The notes under the pieces: generated by a model | Databases searched by the model: none | What the model was told of the DNA's origin: nothing | Seen by the model: the letters and a program-made list of their open reading frames with translations, nothing else | Part shown: positions 16,934 to 26,021 of the stretch, one piece after another | Position numbering within the stretch: position 1 is the stretch's first letter | Layout: each line of letters opens with the position of its first letter | Assembly (NCBI GenBank): GCA_031200235.1 | Contig: CP133595.1 | Span: forward strand, 1,302,001 to 1,366,000 | DNA from: Cuniculiplasma divulgatum | GTDB taxonomy: Archaea; Thermoplasmatota; Thermoplasmata; Thermoplasmatales; Thermoplasmataceae | Length of the DNA: 64,000 bases | Direction of reading: 5' to 3' | Program-made: the position numbers and the translations under genes

Positions 16934-18226
16934 ATGAGCGAATTCGACGTTATTGTTGTTGGGGCAGGGCCTGCAGGTTCATCTGCCGCCATTAAAATGG
17001 CATCTCAGGGTCTCAAGGTACTGCTTGTTGAAAGAGGTGATCCTGTGGGAAGCAAGAACGTCTCAGGAGGCATACTCTGGGGAAACGATCTGGCTTCCAT
17101 AATACCTGACTGGGAGAAAAGCGCCCCCCTGGAACGCTACGTTGAAAGGAAGGTAACCTCATTCCTCACAACTGATTCCGAGATAGCCATAGATTTCAAG
17201 ACAAAAAAATTCCAGGAGAAAAAGACCGGATATTCCGTATTAAGGACCAGGCTTGACAGTTTCCTGGCAAGGAAAGCAGCCCAGGCTGGAGCCATGGTTG
17301 TCACAGGCGTTACCGTTGACAGCCTGGCCATGAAGGATGGGCGCGTCATCGGAGTTGTCAATGAGGGCGAGACAATTACGGCGGACTGCGTGATCCTGGC
17401 TGAAGGCCCGAATCCGCGGGTTGCAATGGCTGCGGGCCTGGTGGGCAAACCCAATGACAGGACCGTGGGAATCGGGGTAAAGCACGTTTACAAGCTTGGC
17501 GAGAATGTCATAAACGAGAGATTCAACCTCAGGGGAAACGCGGGATTTGCAGGCGAATACGTTCTCAGTTTCCTTGAGGGGGACGTCTATGCCGGAGGTT
17601 TTCTGTACACAAACAAGGACACGGTATCAATGGGCGTGGTGATAAACATGGCAACCCTGAGAAAGAATGGCAATACACACTCCTTCGACATAATGGAGAA
17701 GTTTGCCCAGCACCCATTCATTTCAAGCCTTGTTGAGGGCGGGCAGCTGCAGGAATACAGTGCCCACTTTGTATACGAGGGTGGATACGAGGATATGCCA
17801 AGGGCATATGGAAACGGCTACATGCTGGTAGGCGACACGGCTGGATTTTCCTTCAGCAATGGGATGATTCTGCAGGGGATGAACTATGCAATCAGTTCGG
17901 GAATCCTGGCAGGAGAAGCAGCCATAGAGGCCAGGAAGGATAACGACTTCAGTGCAGAATCCCTTTCAAGATACCAGAAAAAGCTGGACAATTCGCCAGC
18001 GGTGCTGGACAAGAAGAATTTCCAGGGCATAAGCAATGTGGTGTGGAGTCCGATGGTGCACAGGGCCATGCCTGCACTTCTGGAATCCTCCCTGTATTCA
18101 ATGCTCTACGAGAGTGGAAACCCCAAGAAACACCTTAGCCAGATAATGATGAAAAGCCTGAAATCATCAGGAATGAGCAGCAAAGACCTGATGCTACAGG
18201 GATACAGACTGATGAGGAGGATGTAA
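16934..18226 (+). CDS. fixC: Electron-transfer flavoprotein-quinone oxidoreductase FixC
   Basis: FAD-dependent membrane-associated dehydrogenase that hands electrons from EtfAB to quinone. The 430-residue protein begins with the Rossmann FAD motif VVGAGPAGSSAAIKMA and a typical ETF-QO segment (RGDPVGSKNVSGG); a second FAD contact is YMLVGDTAGFSFSNGM near residue 300. It lacks the C-terminal ferredoxin domain, which is supplied by FixX encoded immediately after it (stop and start abut). Peripheral membrane binding is inferred from the family. Confidence 0.93.
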   Translation: MSEFDVIVVGAGPAGSSAAIKMASQGLKVLLVERGDPVGSKNVSGGILWGNDLASIIPDWEKSAPLERYVERKVTSFLTTDSEIAIDFKTKKFQEKKTGYSVLRTRLDSFLARKAAQAGAMVVTGVTVDSLAMKDGRVIGVVNEGETITADCVILAEGPNPRVAMAAGLVGKPNDRTVGIGVKHVYKLGENVINERFNLRGNAGFAGEYVLSFLEGDVYAGGFLYTNKDTVSMGVVINMATLRKNGNTHSFDIMEKFAQHPFISSLVEGGQLQEYSAHFVYEGGYEDMPRAYGNGYMLVGDTAGFSFSNGMILQGMNYAISSGILAGEAAIEARKDNDFSAESLSRYQKKLDNSPAVLDKKNFQGISNVVWSPMVHRAMPALLESSLYSMLYESGNPKKHLSQIMMKSLKSSGMSSKDLMLQGYRLMRRM

Positions 18227-18499
18227 ATGGAAATAGAAGAGAAGCTTGCTTTACTGAACTACAAAACAGATCCGGAATATGAGCACATTACAATCAACCC
18301 GAAGATTTGCGAGACATGCCCGGACCACTTCTGCACCTTTGCCTGCCCGGCAAAGTGCTACACGCTCATTGAAGGCAGAATCAACTTCAAGTACGAGGAC
18401 TGTGTGGAATGCGGCACATGCGATGTGGCATGTGCACATGGCAGTGTTATGTGGACAAACCCCAAGGACGGGCACGGAATAAAGTACAAATTCGGGTGA
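18227..18499 (+). CDS. fixX: Ferredoxin-like protein FixX
   Basis: The 90-residue iron-sulfur partner of FixC. Clustered cysteines (CETCPDHFC...CPAKC and CVECGTCDVAC) fit a ferredoxin fold with one [4Fe-4S] cluster as in the ETF-QO C-terminal domain. It starts directly after the fixC stop, without a gap. Confidence 0.93.
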   Translation: MEIEEKLALLNYKTDPEYEHITINPKICETCPDHFCTFACPAKCYTLIEGRINFKYEDCVECGTCDVACAHGSVMWTNPKDGHGIKYKFG

Positions 18500-18504
18500 T
18501 CAGG

Positions 18505-19302
18505 TTGGCATTGGAAATAATCGTAATGGTGAAACAGGTTCCGGACAGCCAGGAGGTCGTCATAGACCCAGTAACAATGAACCTTAACAGGAGCCTCACG
18601 AGAAATGTTACAAACAGGGCGGACGAGAACGCACTGGAAGCCGCCCTTCAGATCAAGGACAAGACCGATGCGCATGTCACGGTAGTTTCAATGGGCCCGC
18701 CGCAGGCCGAAACCACCATGATAGAGTGCCTGGCCAGGGGTGCAGACAGGGCCATACTGGCTTCAGACCGGTTCTTCGGTGGGGCTGATACATATCCTAC
18801 GGGCCTCACACTTGCAGCAACAATAAAGGCCATAGGAAAATTCGACATAATATTCGCCGGTGAGGAAACCTCAGATTCCAGTACAGGGCATGTTGGGCCG
18901 GGAGTTGCGGAATTCCTGGACATAGACCAGATCACATATGCCAGCAAAGTTGAGTACAAGGACGGATTTGTCACAGCAGAGAGGGAACTGGAAGACGGAA
19001 CTGAAGTTGTGAGAGTGCCAACGCCTGTTCTCGTCACAGTGCTCCTGAACTCAAATGTTCCAAGGAGGCAGACCCTGAGAAGGAAGATCGATGCCATAAG
19101 GCAGGGTTTTGAAAGCTGGGATCACGACAAGGTGGGTCTGCAGCCCGAATGGGTGGGAGTCCGCGGTTCACCAACAATTGTCAGGAAAATGAGGCCCATC
19201 AAGGAGAAGGAGCGGGCGGCCAAGAAAGTCGACATTGCCGGCATACCTGACCTTGTGAAGGAACTTTACCAGAAAGGCGTCATAAAGGTGGAGAGTGAAT
19301 AA
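18505..19302 (+). CDS. etfB: Electron transfer flavoprotein beta subunit
   Basis: EtfB (FixA) pairs with EtfA to carry electrons from acyl-CoA and related dehydrogenases to FixCX. It has the family core: IVMVKQVPDSQEV near the start, NRADENALEAAL, and the AMP/FAD-region VVSMGPPQAET. TTG 18505 is chosen: it gives the typical Ala-Leu-Glu-Ile-Ile start, with GGTGATCAGG just before it; ATG 18526 would cut the first strand. Longer frames read back through fixX. Its end overlaps etfA by 8 bases. Confidence 0.92.
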   Translation: MALEIIVMVKQVPDSQEVVIDPVTMNLNRSLTRNVTNRADENALEAALQIKDKTDAHVTVVSMGPPQAETTMIECLARGADRAILASDRFFGGADTYPTGLTLAATIKAIGKFDIIFAGEETSDSSTGHVGPGVAEFLDIDQITYASKVEYKDGFVTAERELEDGTEVVRVPTPVLVTVLLNSNVPRRQTLRRKIDAIRQGFESWDHDKVGLQPEWVGVRGSPTIVRKMRPIKEKERAAKKVDIAGIPDLVKELYQKGVIKVESE

Positions 19303-20377
19303 AGTGGCTGGAATAAAGTTTGCAGCACCTGCTGCTGACCTCAATGAATACAAGAATGTGTTCGTTTTCCTTGAGACCAGGGAAGACAGGCTCATGCGCC
19401 CCGCCCTTGAAATGATAGGTGTGGGTAAGAGGATGGCCGAAAAGGTGAATGAAAAGCTTGTATGTGTTCTTCTTGGCGGCGACATAAAGGATCAGGCAAA
19501 GGAGGCCGTTTCATACGGCTGTGATATTGTCCTTGGTGCTGAATCTCCCGTTCTGAGCACATACAGGACGCTGCCGTATTCCCACATCATTGCTGACTTT
19601 GTCAGGCAGGAGAAGCCAAACATATTCCTGATTCCAGCAACAAGGAACGGGCGTGATCTGGCGTCTCGCATTGCAGTGAGCTGCCAGGCCGGAGTAACGG
19701 CCGACTGCACGGAACTGGACATAGAGCAGGACACAAGGATACTGAGCGCCAACCGTCCAACATATGGGGAGAGCATGCTGGCCGAGATACTGTGCAGGAA
19801 GCACAGGCCGCAGATGGCCACAGCAAGACCAGGCATATTCCCTGTACCGGAAAAGATCAAATCCCACAAGGGGGAGATACGCATAAAGGAAGTCACTGTT
19901 GACAAATCAATGCTCAAGAAAGAAGTGCTGGAATTCAGGAAAAAAGAAGTTGTGGACCTCACGGCGGCAAAAGTCGTTGTATCCGGCGGCATGGGCCTTG
20001 GCAAACCTCAGGGTTTCTCACTCATAGGCCAGCTTGCCAGTGAGTTGAATGGTGTTGTTGGTGCAACCAGACCGGCAGTGGATATGGGCTGGATCACACG
20101 CGATCACCAGGTGGGCCAGACGGGGCAGACTGTGAGGCCGAGACTGTACCTTGCCGTGGGCATATCAGGGAAGATTCAGCATATCATGGGCATGAAGAAC
20201 AGCGAGACAATAGTTTCCGTAAACACAGATCCCAATGCGGAGATAACAAAATACTCGGATTATGTCATAACTGAGGATCTGTATAAAGCTGTCCCTGTGC
20301 TTCTGGAGGAGATAAAGAAACTGAAGAAGTCGCCCCCACCACTGGTTCAGGAAGCCAGCAGCACACCAGCACAGTAA
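19295..20377 (+). CDS. etfA: Electron transfer flavoprotein alpha subunit
   Basis: EtfA (FixB), about 360 residues. The N-terminal half is the alpha/beta domain shared with EtfB; the C-terminal half binds FAD, seen in VVSGGMGLGKPQGFSLIGQLA, GATRPAVDMGWI, the VGQTGQTVRPRLYLAVGISG stretch (split here by its start) and the NTDPNAEI end motif. GTG 19295 overlaps the etfB stop; a second GTG at 19304 is equally possible. Together with fixC, fixX and etfB it forms a four-gene operon. Confidence 0.93.
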   Translation: MNKVAGIKFAAPAADLNEYKNVFVFLETREDRLMRPALEMIGVGKRMAEKVNEKLVCVLLGGDIKDQAKEAVSYGCDIVLGAESPVLSTYRTLPYSHIIADFVRQEKPNIFLIPATRNGRDLASRIAVSCQAGVTADCTELDIEQDTRILSANRPTYGESMLAEILCRKHRPQMATARPGIFPVPEKIKSHKGEIRIKEVTVDKSMLKKEVLEFRKKEVVDLTAAKVVVSGGMGLGKPQGFSLIGQLASELNGVVGATRPAVDMGWITRDHQVGQTGQTVRPRLYLAVGISGKIQHIMGMKNSETIVSVNTDPNAEITKYSDYVITEDLYKAVPVLLEEIKKLKKSPPPLVQEASSTPAQ

Positions 20378-20455
20378 TTATAGATTTTCATACCATTTTA
20401 CCAATCTTTTATTCATAACTGCATTCTGTTTTTCCACCACGTTCAATCAAAATAA

Positions 20456-20463
20456 TTTTAATT
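20456..20463 (+). promoter_or_regulatory. TATA box of small leaderless gene
   Basis: TTTTAATT is centred 25 bases before the TTG at 20484, in the right place for a transcript starting at that codon. Confidence 0.45.
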
Positions 20464-20483
20464 ACAGTGATTATGACATACCA

Positions 20484-20639
20484 TTGGCAAAAACTGTTGT
20501 GGTTCAGCGTTTCGGAAAGGACTCCAAACTGACGCTGCATCAGGTCATGCGCTACATGGAAGATTACAGGGACACCCATCCAACCAGGGACATATTCTTC
20601 GACGGGGACAGGTTTGCCCTCTGCTATGTGAAGAAATGA
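20484..20639 (+). CDS. 51-residue protein, TTG start, unknown function
   Basis: A short gene that fits exactly between etfA and the convergent thrS, its stop ending one base before the thrS stop. The frame is open and has coding-like composition (VVVQRFGKDSKLT, then YMEDYRDTHPTRDIFFDG). No ATG or GTG is available in frame near the front; TTG 20484 coincides with the transcription start predicted from the TATA element at 20456-20463. No membrane segment; charged alpha/beta character. I do not recognise the family. Confidence 0.6.
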   Translation: MAKTVVVQRFGKDSKLTLHQVMRYMEDYRDTHPTRDIFFDGDRFALCYVKK

Positions 20640-22658
20640 TCAGATGGTCTGTTCAACGCTGCATTTCTCAATTTCCTTCAGTATCTTCTCCCTGAACTTA
20701 TCCAGAGGAACAACTGAGGTCCTGTCCTTCCTGTTTCTGACTGAAACCGATCTTCCCTGCTCCTCTCTCTCGCCCACAACGAGAATGTAGGAAGGCCTCA
20801 TCTGCCTTATGATCTTGATCTTCTTGTTCATGGTCTCCGTGCCGATGTCGGCCCTTGCCCTGATCCCGCTCCCCTTCAGGTACTTCTCGACCTCAATGGC
20901 ATATTCATTGAATTTCTCGCTGACGGGCACGATGTACGCCTGCAGTGGAGCAAGCCAGGTGGGAAATTTTCCGGCAAAGTGTTCTATGAGGATTGCCATG
21001 AATCTCTCATATGACCCGAAGATGGCCCTGTGAATCATTATGATCCTGTCATGCTTGCTTTCGCTGTTTATGTAGTATAATCCGAAATTCGTTGGCATGA
21101 AGAAGTCAACCTGTATTGTGGAGAGCTGCCACATCCTTCCAAGCGCATCCCTGACGTGAACGTCTATCTTTGGCCCGTAGAAGGCTGCCTCTCCGGGATT
21201 CTCCGCATATTCAAGGCCGGATTGGTCAAGAGCCTGCCTCAGCTGATCTGTAGCCGTATCCCATGTGCTGAAATCCGGTGAAAGATCTGTGGAGCCACAG
21301 TTGGGGCATACAAGTTCCTCCTCCATGGCAGCCTTCCTGGCCTCCACGTCCGTACCGCACCTGTTGCAGTGGTACGTGATAAGGTAGTTCTCAGGGCTGT
21401 TCTTGTCAATGACGCTGAGATCGAAGGTCATGTCAACATGGCCAAGTATGCCAGAGAATGTGGCCTTCACCATCTCCATTATGGATTTCACCTCTCCCAC
21501 GATCTGGTCGAAACGCATGAAACCGTGGCCATCGTCTATTGTGAACATCCTGGGTCTCGTGAGGCCTCCCACTTCACCTGATTTCTCGTACCTGTATACA
21601 GTTCCGGGCTCGCAGTATTTCACAGGCAGTTCCCTGTAGCTCTTTGGTGTCCGCTCGAATATTGTTATGTGCCCCGGGCAGTTCATCGGCTTCACTCCGT
21701 AGCTGTCCCCATCGCTCAGGGTGAAGAGGTACATGTTGGGCTTGTACTTGGCGTAATGGCCGGACTGCTTCCATATGACATCCCGGTAGATGTGGGGCGT
21801 GGATACCTCCTCCCATCCGTACTGCCTGTTGAGTCTTGCCATGAAGTTCATGAGTTCCTGCCGGATGATCATTCCGTTTGGAGTATAGAACGGGAATCCC
21901 GGGGCCCTTTGGGAATTGAACACCAGCAAATCCATTTCCTGTGCGATCTTTCTGTGGTCACGCTTCAGAGCCTCCTCCCTGTTCTTCAGGTATTCCTTCA
22001 GGGACTTCTCATCTGGAAAAGATGTGCCGTATATCCTCACAAGCATTGGGCGGTTTTCATCCGCCTTATAATGCGTGCTTGCAATGGACAGGAGCCGAAA
22101 TGCCTTGAGGTAACCTGTGGACGGCACGTGGGGCCCCCTGCAGAAATCAACAAAGTCGCCCTGCCTGTAAACAGTTGAGGAACCGCCCTCTGGAACATTT
22201 TCCATTATCTTGTCAAGTTTGTACTGATTCCAGGCAAAAAGTTTCAGCAACTCCTCTCTGGAGAGTTCCTCCCTTTTCACCGTTATGTTCAGGGATGCAA
22301 TCTGGTGCATCCTTTCCTCAATCCGCTCCAGATCTTCCTGATTTACCGGCTTCATGTCAATATCGTAGTAGAATCCATCATCCGTTGGAGGACCTGCATT
22401 TGGCCTGGCATCAGGAAAAAGTTCCAGGACTGCCTGAGCCAGAAGATGCGCCGTGGAGTGCCTTAATATTTTCAGCCCCCGGGGGCTGTCTGGAAAGATG
22501 GGCTCCAGAGTGGTATCCTGCTTCGCAATTGTGGACAGATCGTATTCAGCACCGTCCACCAGTGCCGCTATGGCATTCTTCACTCCTGAGGCTTTCAGGG
22601 CATCAGCAAAACTGACTCCCTTCTTTGCCACGATTTTTCCAGAATCCTTCTGAGGCAT
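20640..22658 (-). CDS. thrS: Threonyl-tRNA synthetase, bacterial type with zinc-ribbon insertion
   Basis: Charges tRNA-Thr. The protein (672 residues) has the TGS-like N-terminus, the editing domain of bacterial/eukaryotic type (HSTAHLLAQA and HYKADENRP), and the class II core: motif 2 around GTVYRYEKSG, zinc ligands in MNCPGH, DDGHGF and MIHRAIFGSYERF, and an anticodon-binding C-terminus. Unlike most archaea it does not use the D-aminoacyl-deacylase-type editing domain. Residues about 431-455 form an extra zinc ribbon (CNRC...CPNC) inside the catalytic domain. ATG 22658 follows a TTATACAA box about 21 bases upstream. Confidence 0.94.
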   Translation of the reverse strand: MPQKDSGKIVAKKGVSFADALKASGVKNAIAALVDGAEYDLSTIAKQDTTLEPIFPDSPRGLKILRHSTAHLLAQAVLELFPDARPNAGPPTDDGFYYDIDMKPVNQEDLERIEERMHQIASLNITVKREELSREELLKLFAWNQYKLDKIMENVPEGGSSTVYRQGDFVDFCRGPHVPSTGYLKAFRLLSIASTHYKADENRPMLVRIYGTSFPDEKSLKEYLKNREEALKRDHRKIAQEMDLLVFNSQRAPGFPFYTPNGMIIRQELMNFMARLNRQYGWEEVSTPHIYRDVIWKQSGHYAKYKPNMYLFTLSDGDSYGVKPMNCPGHITIFERTPKSYRELPVKYCEPGTVYRYEKSGEVGGLTRPRMFTIDDGHGFMRFDQIVGEVKSIMEMVKATFSGILGHVDMTFDLSVIDKNSPENYLITYHCNRCGTDVEARKAAMEEELVCPNCGSTDLSPDFSTWDTATDQLRQALDQSGLEYAENPGEAAFYGPKIDVHVRDALGRMWQLSTIQVDFFMPTNFGLYYINSESKHDRIIMIHRAIFGSYERFMAILIEHFAGKFPTWLAPLQAYIVPVSEKFNEYAIEVEKYLKGSGIRARADIGTETMNKKIKIIRQMRPSYILVVGEREEQGRSVSVRNRKDRTSVVPLDKFREKILKEIEKCSVEQTI

Positions 22659-22696
22659 CAATGGGTTAAATTTAATTTGTATAAGAATGTTCCAGC

Positions 22697-24202
22697 CTAT
22701 TCCCCGAGTGAATCGGCCATCCTGACAAGTTCTTCTGAACCCATTATGCTCAGGACCTTCTCCATGTCAAGGTACGGCGGCCTGTCGTTATTCAGCGGAG
22801 GGATCTTCTTTCTCAGGATATCCCTTATGGCAGAGACCCTGGCCGAAATTTTATCCTTCACAAATTCCAGAGCCTGGGCTCCCAGCAGGAACTCAATTGC
22901 AACTATGGCCTCAAGATTGTTGTTGATCTCTATGAGCTTGGTGGCCGCGTTTGTCCCCATGCTCACATGGTCCTCCTGGTTTGCACATGTTGGTATTGTA
23001 TCTGCAGAAGATGGATTCGCCAGCGTCTTGTTCCTGTTGCACAGTGCAGCGGCGGTGTACTGAGGTATCATATATCCCGAGTTAAGGCCGCTGTCAGCCA
23101 CAAGAAACGCCGGAAGCCCGCTCAGCGAAGTGTCGGTGATCCTGGCAATCCTGCGCTCAATCATGTTGCCCAGATCCGTCAGGGCAATGCCAAGAAAATC
23201 AGATGCAAATGCAACCGGTTCACCATGGAAATTGCCCACGGAAACATATTCGTCACCGTTGACCAGTGGATTATCGGTAACGGAATTTATTTCCCGTGAA
23301 ATTACCTCGCTCACATAATTCAGGGTGTCAAGGACGGCGCCGTATACCTGCGGAATGCATCTGAGCGTGTATGGGTCCTGTACCTTGGTCCTGTTGGATT
23401 TCTCAACATTCTCGCTTCCGCTTATGAGGTTTCTCATGACCTCTGCAACAAACTGCTGCCCTGGATGGGGCCTGGTTGCGATGGCCCACTGGGTGAACGC
23501 CTTGGAGGTACCCTTAAGCGCCTCAAAACTGAGGGAGGATGAAAGCAGCGACTCCCTGAAGGTGAGGTACGATCTGTGAAGCTCGTAGGCAAGGATCCCT
23601 GAAATTGTTGAGGTTCCGTTTATAAACGCTACGCCTTCCTTTTCCCTGAATTTGAAGGGCTTTATGCCAACCGAGGAGAGAAACTGGGCTGCAGGTATTC
23701 TCTTCCCATCAACATCCAGGGTTTCCCCTTCACCCATCATGGCCAGAGCCACATGAGCCAGTGGGGCAAGATCACCGCTTGCCCCCACGGATCCAAAGGT
23801 TGGCACAAAGGGGTAGAATCCATTGTTTAGGAGATCCACAAGGGTGAGCACAAGTTCCTTCCTGACGCCAGAAAAACCCTTCACCAGGCTGTTGGCGCGG
23901 ACTAGCATCATTGACCTGACGTGGGATTCCGACATGGGCTTTCCAAACCCTGATGAATGGCTTCTTATGAGGTTTGACTGGAGGTTTCCCATGTCCTTCT
24001 CAGATATTTCCACATTCAGAAGACTGCCAAAGCCTGTGTTGACGCCGTAGATCTTCTTCCCTCCTTCAGTTAGATGAAGGAGTGATCTATGGGATCTGTC
24101 CACATTTTCGAGGGCCTCATCTGATATTTCGACTTTTTCGCCTTTGCTGGCAACCTTGAAAATATCCTCAACCGTCAGGGATGATCCATCAATTATTATC
24201 AT
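22697..24202 (-). CDS. hutH: Histidine ammonia-lyase
   Basis: Converts L-histidine to urocanate and ammonia. The 501-residue protein has the conserved GSVGASGDLAPLAH, in which Ala-Ser-Gly cyclises to the MIO electrophile, an N-terminal YGVNTGFG loop with the catalytic Tyr, and NGTSTISG and QDPYTLRCIPQ segments. No other hut genes lie nearby. A TATA element at 24225-24236 gives a leaderless start at ATG 24202. Confidence 0.95.
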   Translation of the reverse strand: MIIIDGSSLTVEDIFKVASKGEKVEISDEALENVDRSHRSLLHLTEGGKKIYGVNTGFGSLLNVEISEKDMGNLQSNLIRSHSSGFGKPMSESHVRSMMLVRANSLVKGFSGVRKELVLTLVDLLNNGFYPFVPTFGSVGASGDLAPLAHVALAMMGEGETLDVDGKRIPAAQFLSSVGIKPFKFREKEGVAFINGTSTISGILAYELHRSYLTFRESLLSSSLSFEALKGTSKAFTQWAIATRPHPGQQFVAEVMRNLISGSENVEKSNRTKVQDPYTLRCIPQVYGAVLDTLNYVSEVISREINSVTDNPLVNGDEYVSVGNFHGEPVAFASDFLGIALTDLGNMIERRIARITDTSLSGLPAFLVADSGLNSGYMIPQYTAAALCNRNKTLANPSSADTIPTCANQEDHVSMGTNAATKLIEINNNLEAIVAIEFLLGAQALEFVKDKISARVSAIRDILRKKIPPLNNDRPPYLDMEKVLSIMGSEELVRMADSLGE

Positions 24203-24489
24203 GCCTCTAGATTGTTTACCATGCGTTAAATATTTCTCAGATGCTTAGTACAATGTTGGACAGCTGCTTCATCATTTTAAAATCATGGCAATACCGTGAG
24301 GTTAGCGCGCATTATGGGAGCGGCCTTGAACGTGATCATTCAAGATCGCCCTGTGCTGTTTCGGGCAACTCTGGACAAAATATGAAGGCAATTATCCAGA
24401 ATTTTGCATAAATTTTATTCCATTAATATCAGCCAATTGCTGATCCTTAATCTTAAGAGTTAAGAATAAGTGGTTCATTTGTTCGACAT

Positions 24490-24606
24490 ATGGATAAGCC
24501 GATACACTCGATGCCAGAGCTAATAGATGAAATGGCCGAAAATTTAAGGGTGTTTTGGAAAGATAAGACTACCCTGGCACCTAAGGGAGAATGTCTACAC
24601 ACTTGA
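24490..24606 (+). CDS. Possible 38-residue protein
   Basis: A short frame starting at ATG 24490 about 25 bases after a TTAAGAATA element. It begins with Met-Asp-Lys-Pro-Ile and contains the charged stretch ELIDEMAENLRVFWKDK. No similarity recognised; it may be a gene remnant or chance. Confidence 0.2.
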   Translation: MDKPIHSMPELIDEMAENLRVFWKDKTTLAPKGECLHT

Positions 24607-24743
24607 ACTCTACCTTTGTTAATCATGCCAACACGAGCAGCATCAATCGTTTTATCTTAAGAGGGGAAGGAGCATGGAGAGTACTGGACCCCATCATATT
24701 TGCTCTCGAATGCCCATTGAAGGTTTTAGTTATTACTGTTACA

Positions 24744-24758
24744 ATATATATATATATA
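24744..24758 (+). promoter_or_regulatory. Alternating T-A promoter element
   Basis: An uninterrupted alternating TA tract ending 20 bases before ATG 24779. It fits a TATA box for a leaderless mRNA; being easily melted it may give strong or loosely regulated transcription. Confidence 0.55.
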
Positions 24759-24778
24759 CCAAACTTTTTTTGATTCTT

Positions 24779-26017
24779 ATGAAGAAACGGTTAAAGTTTT
24801 TAGGTGTTACATTCATGGCTTTACTGATGATATTGCTTGCCTTTTCCGGGGCTGCACATAATGCAACACCACGTAGCAATGGCAGAGCGGTGGATAATCT
24901 ATCTGGAATCATGCCATTCAACTCCGCTAAGCAGAATGTTGCAATAAACGGCAGGATAGCATTTTTGAATGAACAGGAAATTCACGATTTACAGAAATTC
25001 ATGATCTACAATCTTGTCCATTATGGCACACATCACAGCATCCTTGACCAGCTAAAATACAAAGCAGATCTGAACTTTATATCCTGGTATACTCATAACT
25101 ATGAACTGATTCCCCCTTCAAGCAGGGGCATCGGTCAGCAGAATGCCAGCGTCATTCTCTCGCTTTGGGAAAAAGGCAGCCCCGAAGCAAAGGCAGATTT
25201 ACAAGCCGTTGCGGACTACAAGTTGAAACAGATTTCGCAGGACAATCAAATCGATGTTTTGCATGTAGAGAAAAGTCGTCTTGGCGTACTAATATCCAAT
25301 CAAACGATTGTATGTAACAGCCAAACCATTTACAAACTGACATACAGGTATTCTGAAAATAATCAGACTCTCATATATGCTTTGATATTTAATAATGGTG
25401 AATATACTCCCATAGACCCATATTTCTGGCTGAACGACTTTACAGTCTACTGGGGATGGGGAGGTCTCATATCAGGAACCAGCTACAACATTTACATGAA
25501 TTTTACTAATTTTTACAATGCAAATGCTTACAAGAACTTCATTGTAAACGCACTAACCCTAGACGCTCTTATTACTGACCTAATTTCTGGAGTTGTTTGG
25601 GGCGCACTTGGTGGCATAATTGGAATAGAAGGATATACTTTTGCGGCGCTTTTAACTGGTATCGTTTCCAATGTAGTATCTGATGTGACAGGAGTAGTAA
25701 GCCTTTTAGAGCTTGCAAAAAATGTGAATACACTGTTCAGTAACGAGTGGGACTCAACACACAGCTTCTATGTGGCATTCACGCTAAACAACTGGGAATG
25801 GGGACTGGTACCAGAGTTTTCTGTTTGGGGTCTGAATTATCCAGAAAAGAGCCTTTTTCCGGTCTTCAAACAAGTAGAACCCATCACAGGGGGAGACGCA
25901 GCGCAGAACTTCATAACTCTCTTCAACCAGGTCAAGGATGTATACGGAACTAACACCGAACATTACCTGCCTGATCCACCTCAATGGGCAGACGTAGCTC
26001 TATATTTTGAGGGCTGA
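24779..26017 (+). CDS. Secreted protein with long hydrophobic segment, unknown
   Basis: A 412-residue exported protein. Residues 1-28 are a classical signal peptide (Lys-Lys-Arg start, hydrophobic core, AHNA). Residues ~260-310 form an unusually long hydrophobic, Gly/Ala/Val-rich stretch (ALITDLISGVVWGALGGIIG and on), long enough for two membrane-inserting helices, flanked by aromatic, Asn-rich sequence typical of extracellular proteins. No catalytic motif recognised. ATG 24779 is preferred over the longer frame because it directly follows the promoter tract. A small membrane protein gene begins 4 bases after its stop. A membrane-active toxin with its immunity protein is one speculative reading. 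Confidence 0.7.
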   Translation: MKKRLKFLGVTFMALLMILLAFSGAAHNATPRSNGRAVDNLSGIMPFNSAKQNVAINGRIAFLNEQEIHDLQKFMIYNLVHYGTHHSILDQLKYKADLNFISWYTHNYELIPPSSRGIGQQNASVILSLWEKGSPEAKADLQAVADYKLKQISQDNQIDVLHVEKSRLGVLISNQTIVCNSQTIYKLTYRYSENNQTLIYALIFNNGEYTPIDPYFWLNDFTVYWGWGGLISGTSYNIYMNFTNFYNANAYKNFIVNALTLDALITDLISGVVWGALGGIIGIEGYTFAALLTGIVSNVVSDVTGVVSLLELAKNVNTLFSNEWDSTHSFYVAFTLNNWEWGLVPEFSVWGLNYPEKSLFPVFKQVEPITGGDAAQNFITLFNQVKDVYGTNTEHYLPDPPQWADVALYFEG

Positions 26018-26021
26018 TTCA

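Larger units (their letters stand above)
24203..24778. other. Intergenic region before the secreted-protein gene
   Basis: The left end holds the hutH promoter. 24240-24480 shows no open frame or RNA that I recognise. The 3' end (24744-24758) is an alternating T-A tract serving as promoter of the next gene. Around 24449-24466 lies a palindrome-like TTAATCTTAAGAGTTAA. Composition shifts to AT-rich from here on. Confidence 0.4.

Noticed and set aside
18409-18504. Longer N-terminus for EtfB within fixX
   Set aside because: The added residues are the shadow of the Cys-rich fixX frame; EtfB similarity begins at TTG 18505.
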